DNA of 64,000 nucleotides from Leptolyngbyaceae cyanobacterium JSC-12 (GTDB lineage: Bacteria; Cyanobacteriota; Cyanobacteriia; Leptolyngbyales; Leptolyngbyaceae), in assembly GCA_000309945.1 (NCBI GenBank), contig CM001633.1:3002199-3066198 (forward strand), written 5' to 3'. This document shows positions 48,768 through 57,321 of this stretch, piece after piece. Within the stretch, counting starts at the first letter, position 1, and each line of letters begins with the position of its first letter. Both the position numbers and the translations under genes were made by a program. Under the pieces are notes generated by a model. The model was not told the origin of the DNA. It was given only the letters and a program-made list of their open reading frames with translations, and searched no databases.

Positions 48768-50141
48768 GTGAAAGTTTTGAATCGCTCGACTGCGTCATTT
48801 GTAGTACTGTCGTTGCTATTAGTGCCGCTAGCAAGTTGCACCAATAGCAGCTTTGGTCAGGCATTACAAGATTCGTTGGCGGCTGATCCAAAGCTGACAG
48901 AAACAGCACCCAATGGCAATGTCCCATCTCCGACTGATTCCCCTGCTTCAGCGCAAGCAGAACTACCAGCGGATTTTCCAGGGGTGATTCCGCTCTACCC
49001 AAATGCCACCTTGCAAGACACAACGCCCGCTACTGCAGCACAGACAGAAGCCGAAACTGCAACGATCTGGCAAACGGTAGATGCCAGCGATCGCGTGTTT
49101 GCGTTTTATCGCCAACAATTGCAAACAAATGGCTGGCAGATCGTGGAAGCGCCCCTTGCTGACCAACAGGGAACGCTAGTAGCGCAACGGGATAATTTGA
49201 AGCTCTCAGTCGTGATCTCATCCAACGCCCCATCCCCCAATCCGTCACCCAATGCTTCTCCGACTACAGATGCCACCTCAACTGGGACGCGATTCACCCT
49301 ACGCTACACGTCTCCAGCGGTACAAATTGGGCAAACGCCAAGCCCTAGCCCCACAGCCACTTCTCAACCAATAGAAGCCTTTTTAGGGGCGGAAGGCTCC
49401 TCTGATGTGGCAACTGGTTCCACAGGCATGATTCAGCCAACAGTTGCACTGTCGCCAAATCTTTATACTGATTTGAACAAAGCGCCCCAGGAACTGAGAC
49501 GATCGCTTGCCGATCTGGCGCAACTTGGAGTTCTGAATTTGGCTGCGACTGGTAAGCAGAAATCTGCCACACCTGCCAATTTCCAACCGAACAAGCCAGT
49601 CTCACGCCGAGAATATGCTCGTTGGTTGTTTGAGGCAAATAACCGACTGTTTCGCGATCGCCCTGCTCATCAAATTCGCCCAGCCAACAGCGAATCCCAG
49701 CCTGTCTTTAAGGATGTGCCCCGCACCGACCCAGACTTCGCCGCGATTCAAGGCTTAGCTGAGGCTGGGATTATTCCCAGTCCCTTGTCGGGTGATCTGG
49801 CAACGGTTACGTTCCGTCCTGATGCTCAGCTCAGTCGTGAAATGATGCTGCTTTGGAAAGTGCCGATTGATACGCGCCAGCCGCTTCCCACGGTTACTCC
49901 AGACTCGATTAAGCAAACCTGGGGATTTCAAGATAGTAGCCAAATTGACCCCAAAGCTCAACGCGCTGTTTTAGCAGACTATCAGAATGCCGACTTGTCT
50001 AACATTCGTCGCGTTTTGGGCTACACAACACTGTTCCAACCAAAGAAACCAGTGACCCGTGCTGAAGCGGCTGTTACCCTCTGGTACATCGGTTATCAAG
50101 GGGATGGAATATCTGCGCAAGAGGCTTTAAAGGGAAACTGA
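48768..50141 (+). CDS. SLH-domain lipoprotein
   Basis: 457 residues from GTG 48768. A lipoprotein signal ends at LASC with Cys24. A Pro/Thr/Ser-rich region contains a compact domain (about 60-150, FPGVIPLYPNATLQD then VFAFYRQQLQTNGWQIV). The C-terminal 230 residues hold SLH-like modules (LADLAQLGVLNL, REYARWLFEANNRL, FKDVPRTDPDFAAIQGLAEAGII, FRPDAQLSREM, VTRAEAAVTLW). SLH modules bind cell-wall polysaccharide, so the protein probably ties a membrane to the peptidoglycan layer. Confidence 0.82.
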   Translation: MKVLNRSTASFVVLSLLLVPLASCTNSSFGQALQDSLAADPKLTETAPNGNVPSPTDSPASAQAELPADFPGVIPLYPNATLQDTTPATAAQTEAETATIWQTVDASDRVFAFYRQQLQTNGWQIVEAPLADQQGTLVAQRDNLKLSVVISSNAPSPNPSPNASPTTDATSTGTRFTLRYTSPAVQIGQTPSPSPTATSQPIEAFLGAEGSSDVATGSTGMIQPTVALSPNLYTDLNKAPQELRRSLADLAQLGVLNLAATGKQKSATPANFQPNKPVSRREYARWLFEANNRLFRDRPAHQIRPANSESQPVFKDVPRTDPDFAAIQGLAEAGIIPSPLSGDLATVTFRPDAQLSREMMLLWKVPIDTRQPLPTVTPDSIKQTWGFQDSSQIDPKAQRAVLADYQNADLSNIRRVLGYTTLFQPKKPVTRAEAAVTLWYIGYQGDGISAQEALKGN

Positions 50142-50256
50142 AAGGGTAGAGTGCACGGAGAAGCGCTGCGAGTGTAACAACCTATTGAATCTAGCGAGTC
50201 GATCCCCATGATTCCCTACAATAATCACAGTATTGAATGGGAAAGATAAACTGACT

Positions 50257-50727
50257 ATGCCCAAAACAGTTGCGGATGTCATGACTCGTGATCCAATCAC
50301 GGCACGACCCGATACCCCACTGGATGAGGTGATCAAAACATTAGCTGCAAAGCGTATTAGTGGTTTGCCAGTGGTCAATGAGGATGGCAAGCTGGTAGGC
50401 ATCATTTCAGAAACTGATTTGATGTGGCGAGAAAGTGGTGTGACGCCACCACCATACATCATGCTGCTTGATAGCGTGATTTATCTGGAAAATCCTGCCA
50501 AATATGAACGGGAATTGCACAAAGCCCTTGGCTCCACGGTTAAAGACGTTATGACTGATCGCCATGTGGTAACAATTGCTCCAGACAAATCACTACGAGA
50601 TGCTGCCCAACTAATGCATGAACGGGGAGTGCATCGCTTGCCAGTTTTAGATAAAGAGGAACGGGTCATTGGCATTTTGACTCGGGGCGATATCATTCGA
50701 GTCATGGCAGCAGAGCAAGGTGAATGA
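50257..50727 (+). CDS. CBS-domain pair protein
   Basis: 156 residues from ATG 50257 (MPKTVADVMTRDPIT), where the family starts; the frame is open from TTG 50233. Two CBS modules: VADVMTRDPITARPDTPL to LVGIISETDLMWRE, then VKDVMTDRHVVTIAPDKSL to VIGILTRGDIIRVM. CBS pairs bind adenine nucleotides and regulate other proteins. The partner is not visible from context. Confidence 0.88.
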   Translation: MPKTVADVMTRDPITARPDTPLDEVIKTLAAKRISGLPVVNEDGKLVGIISETDLMWRESGVTPPPYIMLLDSVIYLENPAKYERELHKALGSTVKDVMTDRHVVTIAPDKSLRDAAQLMHERGVHRLPVLDKEERVIGILTRGDIIRVMAAEQGE

Positions 50728-50732
50728 CCTGT

Positions 50733-50775
50733 GCCAAGTTGCATGGAAACTTCTGGCTTCTGGCTTTTGTTTTTC
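50733..50775 (+). terminator. Probable terminator after the CBS gene
   Basis: GCCAAGTT at 50733 can pair imperfectly with AACTTCTGGC at 50748; T-rich sequence TTTTGTTTTT follows. The hairpin begins six bases after the stop codon. Confidence 0.4.
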
Positions 50776-50853
50776 ACACTAGTTGCTACACACAGTTATA
50801 GTGACTCCTTAATTCTCGTTCTTAATTAATTTCGTTTAATAACTTATTGAGAT

Positions 50854-51516
50854 ATGAGCATTACGCCTGAATCGGTTGGAATACTTCTAAATTCTGCAGA
50901 CATGGGCGATCGCCTGCGGGCAGTGAATCAAATTCGGACGCTGGATCGCACGGTTGCGTTTGACATGCTTCAACAAGCAATTGGAGACCCGAATCCGCGA
51001 GTGCGATATGCAGCGGTGAGTCAGTTATCATCTCTGGGGAATCAAAATCGGGAGAAAGCGCTCATGTTACTGCGCGATCGCCTTAAGGATTCTGAACCGG
51101 ATGTCCAGGCGGCGGCGGCTGACTCCATCGGTGCCCTGCAACTTACCGAAGCCTTTGATGAACTCTACGCTCTTTACCGCTCCTCTTCTGAATGGCTGGT
51201 GAGATTCAGCATTGTTGCTGCCTTGGGTGAACTGGGTGACAGCCGTAGCTTTGAGATTTTGGAAGATGCAATTCAATCGCCTAACGAGTTGATGCAAATG
51301 GCAGCGATCGGCTCTCTCGGTGAACTGGGAGATCCTCGCGCCATCAACTTGTTAGCACCTCATGTGCAAAATCAAGATTGGCAGGTGCGCTATCGGGTGG
51401 CTCAGGCACTTTCCCGCTTAAAAGATCCCCAGGCGCAAAGGTTGCTGAAAACACTGGCACAAGATCCGGTTGAACAGGTTGCTCAGGAAGCTCAAGCTAG
51501 TTTGCAGAACAGATAA
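50854..51516 (+). CDS. HEAT-repeat protein, NblB-like
   Basis: 220 residues made of six to seven HEAT/PBS-lyase-type repeats (NPRVRYAAVSQLSSLG, EPDVQAAAADSIGALQ, WLVRFSIVAALGELGD, ELMQMAAIGSLGELGD, DWQVRYRVAQALSRLKD). Size and N-terminus (MSITPESVGILLNSADMGDRL) resemble NblB, which binds chromophores and takes part in phycobilisome breakdown under nutrient stress. Relatives of the phycobilin lyase CpcE share the fold, so the exact role is not certain. Confidence 0.75.
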   Translation: MSITPESVGILLNSADMGDRLRAVNQIRTLDRTVAFDMLQQAIGDPNPRVRYAAVSQLSSLGNQNREKALMLLRDRLKDSEPDVQAAAADSIGALQLTEAFDELYALYRSSSEWLVRFSIVAALGELGDSRSFEILEDAIQSPNELMQMAAIGSLGELGDPRAINLLAPHVQNQDWQVRYRVAQALSRLKDPQAQRLLKTLAQDPVEQVAQEAQASLQNR

Positions 51517-51554
51517 CCCTGGGTTCAGGAAGTCTTGAGCTAGGACAGGTGAAC

Positions 51555-51600
51555 TGTTTGGCATTTTAGATGTTTGGCATTTTAGATGTTTGGTATTCAG
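51555..51600 (+). repeat. 16-bp tandem repeat, 2.9 copies
   Basis: TGTTTGGCATTTTAGA at 51555-51570 and 51571-51586 is followed by a partial, diverged third copy to 51600. It lies between the convergent HEAT gene and the zinc peptidase gene. Confidence 0.8.
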
Positions 51601-51605
51601 GCGTC

Positions 51606-52295
51606 CTACCGTCGTTGTTGTGCCAGACTAATGTAATACAACAGTTGCAATACAGAGGTCACTGCTGCTCCGACATAGGTGAGTGCGGCCGCCGTCAAAA
51701 CCGCTTTGGCTCCTTTTGCTTCGGCAGCCGTGTTGGTAAGTCCTGCTTCTTTCAACAGAATCAGTGCTCGGCGACTGGCATCAAATTCAACTGGAAGTGT
51801 AAGGATTGAAAACAACACCATCAAGCTAAAAAACAAAATACCAATCCACATTAAGCCAGCAATATTAAACATAAATCCAGCAAAAAATGCCAGATAGGAA
51901 ATGGTGGGGCTAAATTGCAATGCTGGGAGTAAAGCGCTACGCATGGCAATTAATCCAGACCCAGTTTGATATTGTTGTACATGCCCCAGTTCATGCGCGG
52001 TGACGGCCATGGCTGCAACAGAGGGTTGATTCGCGATTGGTTGAGAAAGCCGTACCACGTTGGCGTGAGGATCGTAGTGGTCGGTTAGAGATCCTGACGT
52101 TTGTTCAACGGGAATGGGTTTCAGAGCAGTTCGATTAAACAAAATGCGAGCCACTTGCATCCCATTCACACCTTCACTATTAGCAATCTGACTCCATTTT
52201 GAGAACGTACTTTGGAGATACAGTTGAGTCAGTCCCGAAATCACTAAAGTCGGGATCATGATGAAAAAGAAGTAATTGGGATTGAAATAAAACAT
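51606..52295 (-). CDS. Membrane zinc metallopeptidase, YugP type
   Basis: 229 residues. An N-terminal membrane helix (about 8-27) is followed by the zinc site HELGH (His101, Glu102, His105) and a third region with two hydrophobic helices around 135-180. LPVEFDASRRALILLKEAG is the conserved block with the third zinc ligand. The active site probably faces the membrane or periplasm. It lies six bases downstream of the DUF4203-like membrane protein gene, so the two form an operon. Confidence 0.88.
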   Translation of the reverse strand: MFYFNPNYFFFIMIPTLVISGLTQLYLQSTFSKWSQIANSEGVNGMQVARILFNRTALKPIPVEQTSGSLTDHYDPHANVVRLSQPIANQPSVAAMAVTAHELGHVQQYQTGSGLIAMRSALLPALQFSPTISYLAFFAGFMFNIAGLMWIGILFFSLMVLFSILTLPVEFDASRRALILLKEAGLTNTAAEAKGAKAVLTAAALTYVGAAVTSVLQLLYYISLAQQRR

Positions 52296-52301
52296 AGATG
52301 C

Positions 52302-52949
52302 TTAACTCCAATATTGAACAAATACTTCTTTGAAAAAGGTGAAGCGTCGATAAGCCCGAAACTGAACAATAAAACCTGCGATCGCTAGCCCTAACCAAAT
52401 GACTAACCAAATCAATGAATCACTGAACACGGACCGAATTGCACTACCTGCACCACGTAAGCCTTCAATGGAAACTCGTCCATTAAGAAGCAGAAAAGCA
52501 AGCACGATCGCATTAGCTCCAGCAATTGCCGACACAATCATCACTAAAAATTGTTGCCAGTGACGCACATAAGTTAGTATGCCTAAGGCAAGTGCACCTC
52601 CTAATGCAACTAAGGCAGTGAGCCAATGGGTATTTGCAAAACCAAGGGCTATCATCGTATTCGACCCTAACCAGGCACCAATAATGGCTGCCAAAATTGC
52701 TAAACCCAGGTTGTAAAACTGCCAGGAAAAAATTGCCAGAATAAGGCCTATTACTAAACCAGTAGTTAAGCCAGTAGCTGTTGCCAAAAAGCCACCCCCA
52801 AACAAAATGTTGACTCCTTTGGCACCGAGCCAGAAGCCTGCAAAAAAAGACCAGATAGGCAGCATTACTAAAAAGAGACGATAGCCCCAAAAGCAAAGGC
52901 AAGCCCCAAATAAGAGTGAGAAAATTGCTAGAATCAATTCTTTTGCCAT
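52302..52949 (-). CDS. Multi-span membrane protein, DUF4203/TMEM198-like
   Basis: 215 residues with about seven hydrophobic helices containing many Gly and Ala (FFAGFWLGAKGVNILFGGGF; LAILAAIIGAWLGSN; ALVALGGALALGILTYV). The pattern fits the DUF4203 / TMEM198 membrane family of unknown function. It is the upstream gene of a two-gene operon with the YugP-type peptidase, so it may be its substrate, partner or scaffold; that is inference. Confidence 0.7.
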   Translation of the reverse strand: MAKELILAIFSLLFGACLCFWGYRLFLVMLPIWSFFAGFWLGAKGVNILFGGGFLATATGLTTGLVIGLILAIFSWQFYNLGLAILAAIIGAWLGSNTMIALGFANTHWLTALVALGGALALGILTYVRHWQQFLVMIVSAIAGANAIVLAFLLLNGRVSIEGLRGAGSAIRSVFSDSLIWLVIWLGLAIAGFIVQFRAYRRFTFFKEVFVQYWS

Positions 52950-53218
52950 GATGTTTGCTGACTGGTTCTGATGTTAACAGTGCAAATGTGATGAAACCGC
53001 ATCGATTACAGTGAGTAATTTTTCTGCTGAAAACAGCGTATTAGACACCCTAACCATGCGTTAAAAACATAAGAAAGAAATAAGAAAATTCCTGCTCTGC
53101 CAGAGATAGCAAGGGATGCGAATGATAGAGTGCTTCTACACTTCACACATCATTACATCGACTGCAATTGATCTCGGCTAAAACGGAGAAGAAAGGGGTA
53201 TAGGGTTTTGCAAGGATC

Positions 53219-53776
53219 GTGACAGACATGAAAACCGCGCTGTTTTTGCTAGGGGAATTGGATGATGATGATATTGATTGGCTTATAGAGATGGGCGATC
53301 GCCAGGCAGTAGCGGCTGGAACAGTGCTAATTCACGAAGGCAAAACAATCAGTACCCTATTTATTCTGTTGGAAGGGGAACTGAGTGTAACAACAGCAGC
53401 ATCGCACGGACAAGAAATTGCCAGTGTATTAAGCGGCGACATTGTAGGTGAAATGTCTTTTGTTGACACACGCCCACCATCCGCCACTGTGACTGCGAAG
53501 CAGTCGTCAATTGTGCTGTCTATTTCTAAGGAACAATTGGCGAAGAAACTGGAACTGGATGGTGGTTTTGCTGCTCGGTTTTACCGGGCGTTAGCTATTT
53601 CGCTTTCAACTCGGTTGCGGATTACAGTCAGTCGTTTGCAACACTTTAATCTGCCAGCTTCCGTGGATCAGGAATTGTCGATGCATGACCTGGCAAAAGA
53701 TGCGAAAGACACTGTCGCACTAGCAAAAACCCGTCTGGATTGGTTACTCCGACGGCTTAAAGACGAGGCAGTATAG
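53219..53776 (+). CDS. Cyclic-nucleotide-binding-domain protein
   Basis: 185 residues. A CRP-type beta-barrel spans about 15-130: VAAGTVLIHEGKTISTLFILLEGELSV, in outline, then SGDIVGEMSFVDTRPPSATVTA, which is the phosphate-binding cassette region. No helix-turn-helix domain follows, only a helical tail, so it probably does not bind DNA by itself. GTG 53219 is the listed start; an in-frame ATG at 53228 is an alternative. The ligand is not proven. Confidence 0.82.
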   Translation: MTDMKTALFLLGELDDDDIDWLIEMGDRQAVAAGTVLIHEGKTISTLFILLEGELSVTTAASHGQEIASVLSGDIVGEMSFVDTRPPSATVTAKQSSIVLSISKEQLAKKLELDGGFAARFYRALAISLSTRLRITVSRLQHFNLPASVDQELSMHDLAKDAKDTVALAKTRLDWLLRRLKDEAV

Positions 53777-53851
53777 CGACGCTGGAACTTTTCTTGGGAG
53801 GTGTGAGTCTTCAACCCATCGGCTCATCGACTCACATCAGAAGGATAGATT

Positions 53852-54541
53852 ATGTTACTCCATCAACGATCGCATCTCTTTCCTACCCTGGTCGCTTCAG
53901 TCAGTCTCTTCACGAGCGCGATCGCGCCCCTCACGTTGCCGCTGCAAACGATTGCTGCACCTGCTCCAATAACAGTGGCACAGTTATTCCCCAATTCATC
54001 ACCAGCTCGCAATGTCACCTTACCCAGAGGCACCCGCATTCCCACCTATTATGCTAGGGCTGAAAAAATCGTCATTGCTCCCAATGAAACGGTTCCGCTA
54101 ACCCTAACTGTTTCCAGAAACCTGCGCCTTTCCAACGGCACTGTGTTAATTCCAGCAGGGAGTCAGGTCACTGGAAAGATTCAACCTGTAAGAGATGGTG
54201 CCCAGTTTGTAGCGGATACCCTGATCTTGCCAGATGGTACTCGTTCTCCACTGAATGCTCGCTCGGATGTGATTAACACCCGGCAAGAAGTGCAACCAGG
54301 AGTCAATGGGGATGCCTTGATCAAAGGATCGGCGATCGGAGCAGGAGCAGCTGCAATTTTGTCTGGAATTCTGGGCAACCGCCGGATTACTTTAGGTCGT
54401 GTGCTGCTGGGTGCGGGTGCGGGTGCGGCTGGAGGGCTGATCTTTGGCAAACGCAAAGCAGAAGTTATCGTGATTGACTCTAAATCTGACTTGGTTCTGA
54501 CGTTAGACTCATCCCTCACCTTCAGCCGTACTTATTACTAA
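53852..54541 (+). CDS. Exported protein, unknown function
   Basis: 229 residues. A signal peptide (to about residue 35) is followed by a beta-rich domain (LPRGTRIPTYYARAEKIVI; GTVLIPAGSQVTGKIQP) that resembles pieces of TrbI/VirB10-type barrels. A Gly/Ala-rich hydrophobic segment (about 152-200, GAGAAAILSGILGNRR and GAGAGAAGGLIFG) may insert into a membrane. No firm family. It follows the cyclic-nucleotide-binding gene by 75 bases and may share its transcript. Confidence 0.6.
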   Translation: MLLHQRSHLFPTLVASVSLFTSAIAPLTLPLQTIAAPAPITVAQLFPNSSPARNVTLPRGTRIPTYYARAEKIVIAPNETVPLTLTVSRNLRLSNGTVLIPAGSQVTGKIQPVRDGAQFVADTLILPDGTRSPLNARSDVINTRQEVQPGVNGDALIKGSAIGAGAAAILSGILGNRRITLGRVLLGAGAGAAGGLIFGKRKAEVIVIDSKSDLVLTLDSSLTFSRTYY

Positions 54542-54596
54542 GACCAACCCTTTAACCAGGTTGTTTCTGAGTCAGGATGGAGTGCAGAACTTCTTT

Positions 54597-54622
54597 GTGA
54601 CTTAAAGGAGTGACTTAAAGGA
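54597..54622 (+). repeat. Perfect 13-bp tandem duplication over the hom stop
   Basis: GTGACTTAAAGGA occurs at 54597-54609 and 54610-54622. The second copy contains the hom stop codon (54615-54617 on the minus strand). Confidence 0.85.
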
Positions 54623-55943
54623 CTCTTAAGGTTGTAGGAATGCTGGCGATCTCGTCCATGGCTTGAATTTCAGCTAGTGCTTGCCGAAAATTGCCTTCGC
54701 GCACATTGTGGGTTACCACCACAATTTCAGCGATATCTCCCCGCACGTCTGTTTGTACCACCGATTCCAGGCTGACGTTGTGATTGCCAAAGCAAGTGCC
54801 CAGTTTGCCAATCACACCGGGTGTATCGTTGGTGAGAAAACGAGCATAAAAGCGGGTGAAAAGTTCAGCCATTGGCGCAATCGCGCAATAGTGCTGATGA
54901 GAACATGCCAACAGTGGATCGAGCAATGGGACGCCGTTGGATTGTTTAGAACTGCCCCGTTCTACCTTGAGAATGGCAGCAATGTTGAGAATATCAGACA
55001 CAACCGCACTGGCAGTTGGTCCAGCTCCGGCTCCCGGACCAAAGAACATCACCTGCCCAATCGGTTCACCTTCAACCAAAATAGCGTTATACACGTCATT
55101 CACGCTAGCGAGAGGATGTACCTTAGGAACCAACGTGGGATGAACCCGTACCTGCAATTCTTCTGGTGCATCGCAGGATGCTTGTGGGTTTCGTTTGGCG
55201 ATCGCCACCAGCTTAATTACAAATCCCAGCTTTTCCGCATAGGCAATATCAGCAGCACTGACCTGACGGATTCCCTCACAGTGAACCTCTGGCAGCTTAA
55301 TCCGCCCACCAAACGCCAAGGATGCCAGAATTGCGATTTTGTCTGCTGCATCCAACCCGTCCACATCGGCAGTTGGATCGGCTTCCGCATAGCCGAGCCG
55401 CTGAGCATCTGCTAACACTTCTGCAAAATCGGCTCCTTCGTCTTGCATCCGGGTCAGGATGTAGTTTGTGGTGCCATTCACAATTCCCATCACAGCGTGA
55501 ATTCGGTTGGAACAGAGCGATTGTTTCAGCGGTTCAATTACCGGAATGCCGCCACCGACCGCCGCTTCCAGCAGAACGTAAACACCTGCTTTTCCCGCTG
55601 CTGTAAAAATTTCATCACCAAATCGGGCGATCGCGGCTTTGTTTGCAGTAACCACGTGTTTTCCATGTTCAATGGCTTTGAGAATCAGCGATCGGGCTGG
55701 TTCTAAGCCTCCAATCACCTCCACCACAATATCCACTGCTGGGTCTGTCACAATTGCTTCCAGATCCGTTGTCACGATCTCAGCAGGCAACTTAACCGAG
55801 CGCGGTTTCTGGAGCGACTTTACCCCTACTCGATACAGTTCCAACTCCTGCACTAACGGGTGCCGCTGAACCGGATCAAGCAAAATCTTTGCAGTTCCAG
55901 TGCCCACAGTTCCCAGCCCTAACAAGCCAATCTTAAATCCCAC
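54615..55943 (-). CDS. hom: Homoserine dehydrogenase
   Basis: 442 residues from GTG 55943 (xGFKIGLLGLGTVGTG), where the family begins; the frame is open to ATG 55973. NAD(P) site GLLGLGTVGTG, then HVVTANKAAIARFGDEI near 98, GGGIPVIEPLKQSL near 130, EADPTADVDGLDAADKIAILA near 190 with the catalytic Lys/Asp, and a C-terminal ACT domain (TPGVIGKLGTCFGNHNVSLES). It reduces aspartate semialdehyde to homoserine for threonine and methionine; the ACT domain is the usual place of feedback control. Confidence 0.94.
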   Translation of the reverse strand: MGFKIGLLGLGTVGTGTAKILLDPVQRHPLVQELELYRVGVKSLQKPRSVKLPAEIVTTDLEAIVTDPAVDIVVEVIGGLEPARSLILKAIEHGKHVVTANKAAIARFGDEIFTAAGKAGVYVLLEAAVGGGIPVIEPLKQSLCSNRIHAVMGIVNGTTNYILTRMQDEGADFAEVLADAQRLGYAEADPTADVDGLDAADKIAILASLAFGGRIKLPEVHCEGIRQVSAADIAYAEKLGFVIKLVAIAKRNPQASCDAPEELQVRVHPTLVPKVHPLASVNDVYNAILVEGEPIGQVMFFGPGAGAGPTASAVVSDILNIAAILKVERGSSKQSNGVPLLDPLLACSHQHYCAIAPMAELFTRFYARFLTNDTPGVIGKLGTCFGNHNVSLESVVQTDVRGDIAEIVVVTHNVREGNFRQALAEIQAMDEIASIPTTLRVL

Positions 55944-56002
55944 GGTTTCCAGCGTCCTGAATGGTTTACCCAACCCTCATTTTAGGGTGATGTCGGGATG
56001 AA

Positions 56003-56965
56003 TTAGCCTCCCCACACTTTTTCCAATACTGTCGCTGGCACAATATCTTCCATCTTGCCAGTCATAGATTTGATCCCAACAAAGCGGCTGTCATTGGGCA
56101 ACAACTTAGCCGGATCAGTTGGTCCAAACAGTGCCAGGGTGTACGTCTTCACAGCAACGGCGAGATGCATGGGAGCACTATCCGTACACAACATCAGGCT
56201 GGCTCCTGCAATCATGGCAGTGAGTTTGCCGATGTCAGGCGGGCTGGTGATTTTGAGGTTGGGGTTGACCTTGAGGAGCGCCTGGACAAATTCCTGATCG
56301 TCCGGTCCTTGCACGACTACGATTGGAAGATCTGGCTGCCGCTGGTTGAAATCTTGAATAATCCCTTTCCAGTTATCAACTGGATAAATCTTATCAATGC
56401 CTTTCTCTTTTGCAAGCTGGCTTGATCCCCCATGAATGATCACATAGCCGCCGGTACCAATCCCTAAACGCTTTCGCTCAGCATCTGCCCAGTCTAAATC
56501 CTTGGCTGGAACACTCACGGCAATATCGGGACAGGGGCTATCGATGCCCAGCCCTTTCAACAGGTCATGATACATGCACGCAGCATATTGATCTTTTTTA
56601 AGCGGGACGGGGTTTGTCAAAAATCGTTCGCCACCGCCACCGGCAAACCCAACTCGGATTGGGATGCCTGTTAGCCAGAGGAGAAACCCTACGGCTCCCC
56701 GCTGACCTAACGAGAGGGCGACATCATACTCGCGATCGCGAATTACTCCTAGCAAATTGCCAAAATCTGCTAGACTGTTGCGTCCTTTAAAGTCAAACGG
56801 GATGACATCTCGAACTGATTTACTCACCCGGTAAGCGGCAGCGGCTCTTGGCTCCACAACCACATCAATCTGAGACTCAGGGTACGTTTTCTTTAAATCG
56901 TCTAGGGTTGGAAAAAACAGTATTTGGTCGCCAATTCCACCAGGAACAAGGGCTACTATCCGCAT
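56003..56965 (-). CDS. Glycosyltransferase family 9 (heptosyltransferase type)
   Basis: 320 residues. ALVPGGIGDQILFFPTL at the start (the family's N-terminal motif), YDVALSLGQRG near 80, VIIHGGSSQLAKEKG near 173 and LCTDSAPMHLAVAVKTYTLALFGPTDP near 258. Related enzymes add heptose or other sugars to lipopolysaccharide core from nucleotide-activated donors at the inner membrane. Cyanobacterial core lacks heptose in many species, so the donor is open. It lies 59 bases upstream of the hom frame on the same strand. Confidence 0.82.
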   Translation of the reverse strand: MRIVALVPGGIGDQILFFPTLDDLKKTYPESQIDVVVEPRAAAAYRVSKSVRDVIPFDFKGRNSLADFGNLLGVIRDREYDVALSLGQRGAVGFLLWLTGIPIRVGFAGGGGERFLTNPVPLKKDQYAACMYHDLLKGLGIDSPCPDIAVSVPAKDLDWADAERKRLGIGTGGYVIIHGGSSQLAKEKGIDKIYPVDNWKGIIQDFNQRQPDLPIVVVQGPDDQEFVQALLKVNPNLKITSPPDIGKLTAMIAGASLMLCTDSAPMHLAVAVKTYTLALFGPTDPAKLLPNDSRFVGIKSMTGKMEDIVPATVLEKVWGG

Positions 56966-57321
56966 AATATCTGGTTACGCAAATTCGCTCCTTATTTTAA
57001 GGGGAATCTCCCGAAAGTTATGCGCTTTTCCAATACTCGTTGTCAGGAATTTGTGGGAAGGGGAAGGGATAAGGGGGGAGAGGGTAGGGAGGGGCAGGAG
57101 GTGGAAGAGTGTATGAAGGGATGGGGGGATGGGATTTTGTATTCACTCGTTTATTCACTCGCCTACTCATTCACTTCCCAACTCCTTATCTTCTTATTTC
57201 TCCTTCTGCCTCCTGCCCGTCGTCACTTTCCTGAATCGGCATAAAACCCTTGAATGAAGGTGATATAGACCTTATGGAAGCCTAAGCGCTCGTTTCATCG
57301 GGGCATTGGCGCTTTTCTAAT
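56966..57321. other. Spacer before the TPR gene, with low-complexity repeat element
   Basis: About 350 bases. Most of it (57055-57237) is a purine-rich arm followed by short repeats and a pyrimidine-rich arm, described separately. The remainder should contain divergent promoters for the glycosyltransferase and the TPR gene. A 106-codon frame over the element is compositional and not a gene. Confidence 0.5.
57055..57220 (+). repeat. Low-complexity dispersed repeat element
   Basis: G/A-rich sequence with GGGCAGGAGG at 57092-57101 is followed by ATTCACTCG twice (57141-57149, 57153-57161) and a C/T-rich arm with CCTCCTGCCC at 57209-57218, exactly complementary to the first. It resembles the element inserted in the VOC gene at 13875-14016. 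Confidence 0.65.

Noticed and set aside
57121-57244. Possible membrane peptide in the low-complexity element
   Set aside because: Hydrophobic only because of T/C-rich sequence; the frame is compositional.
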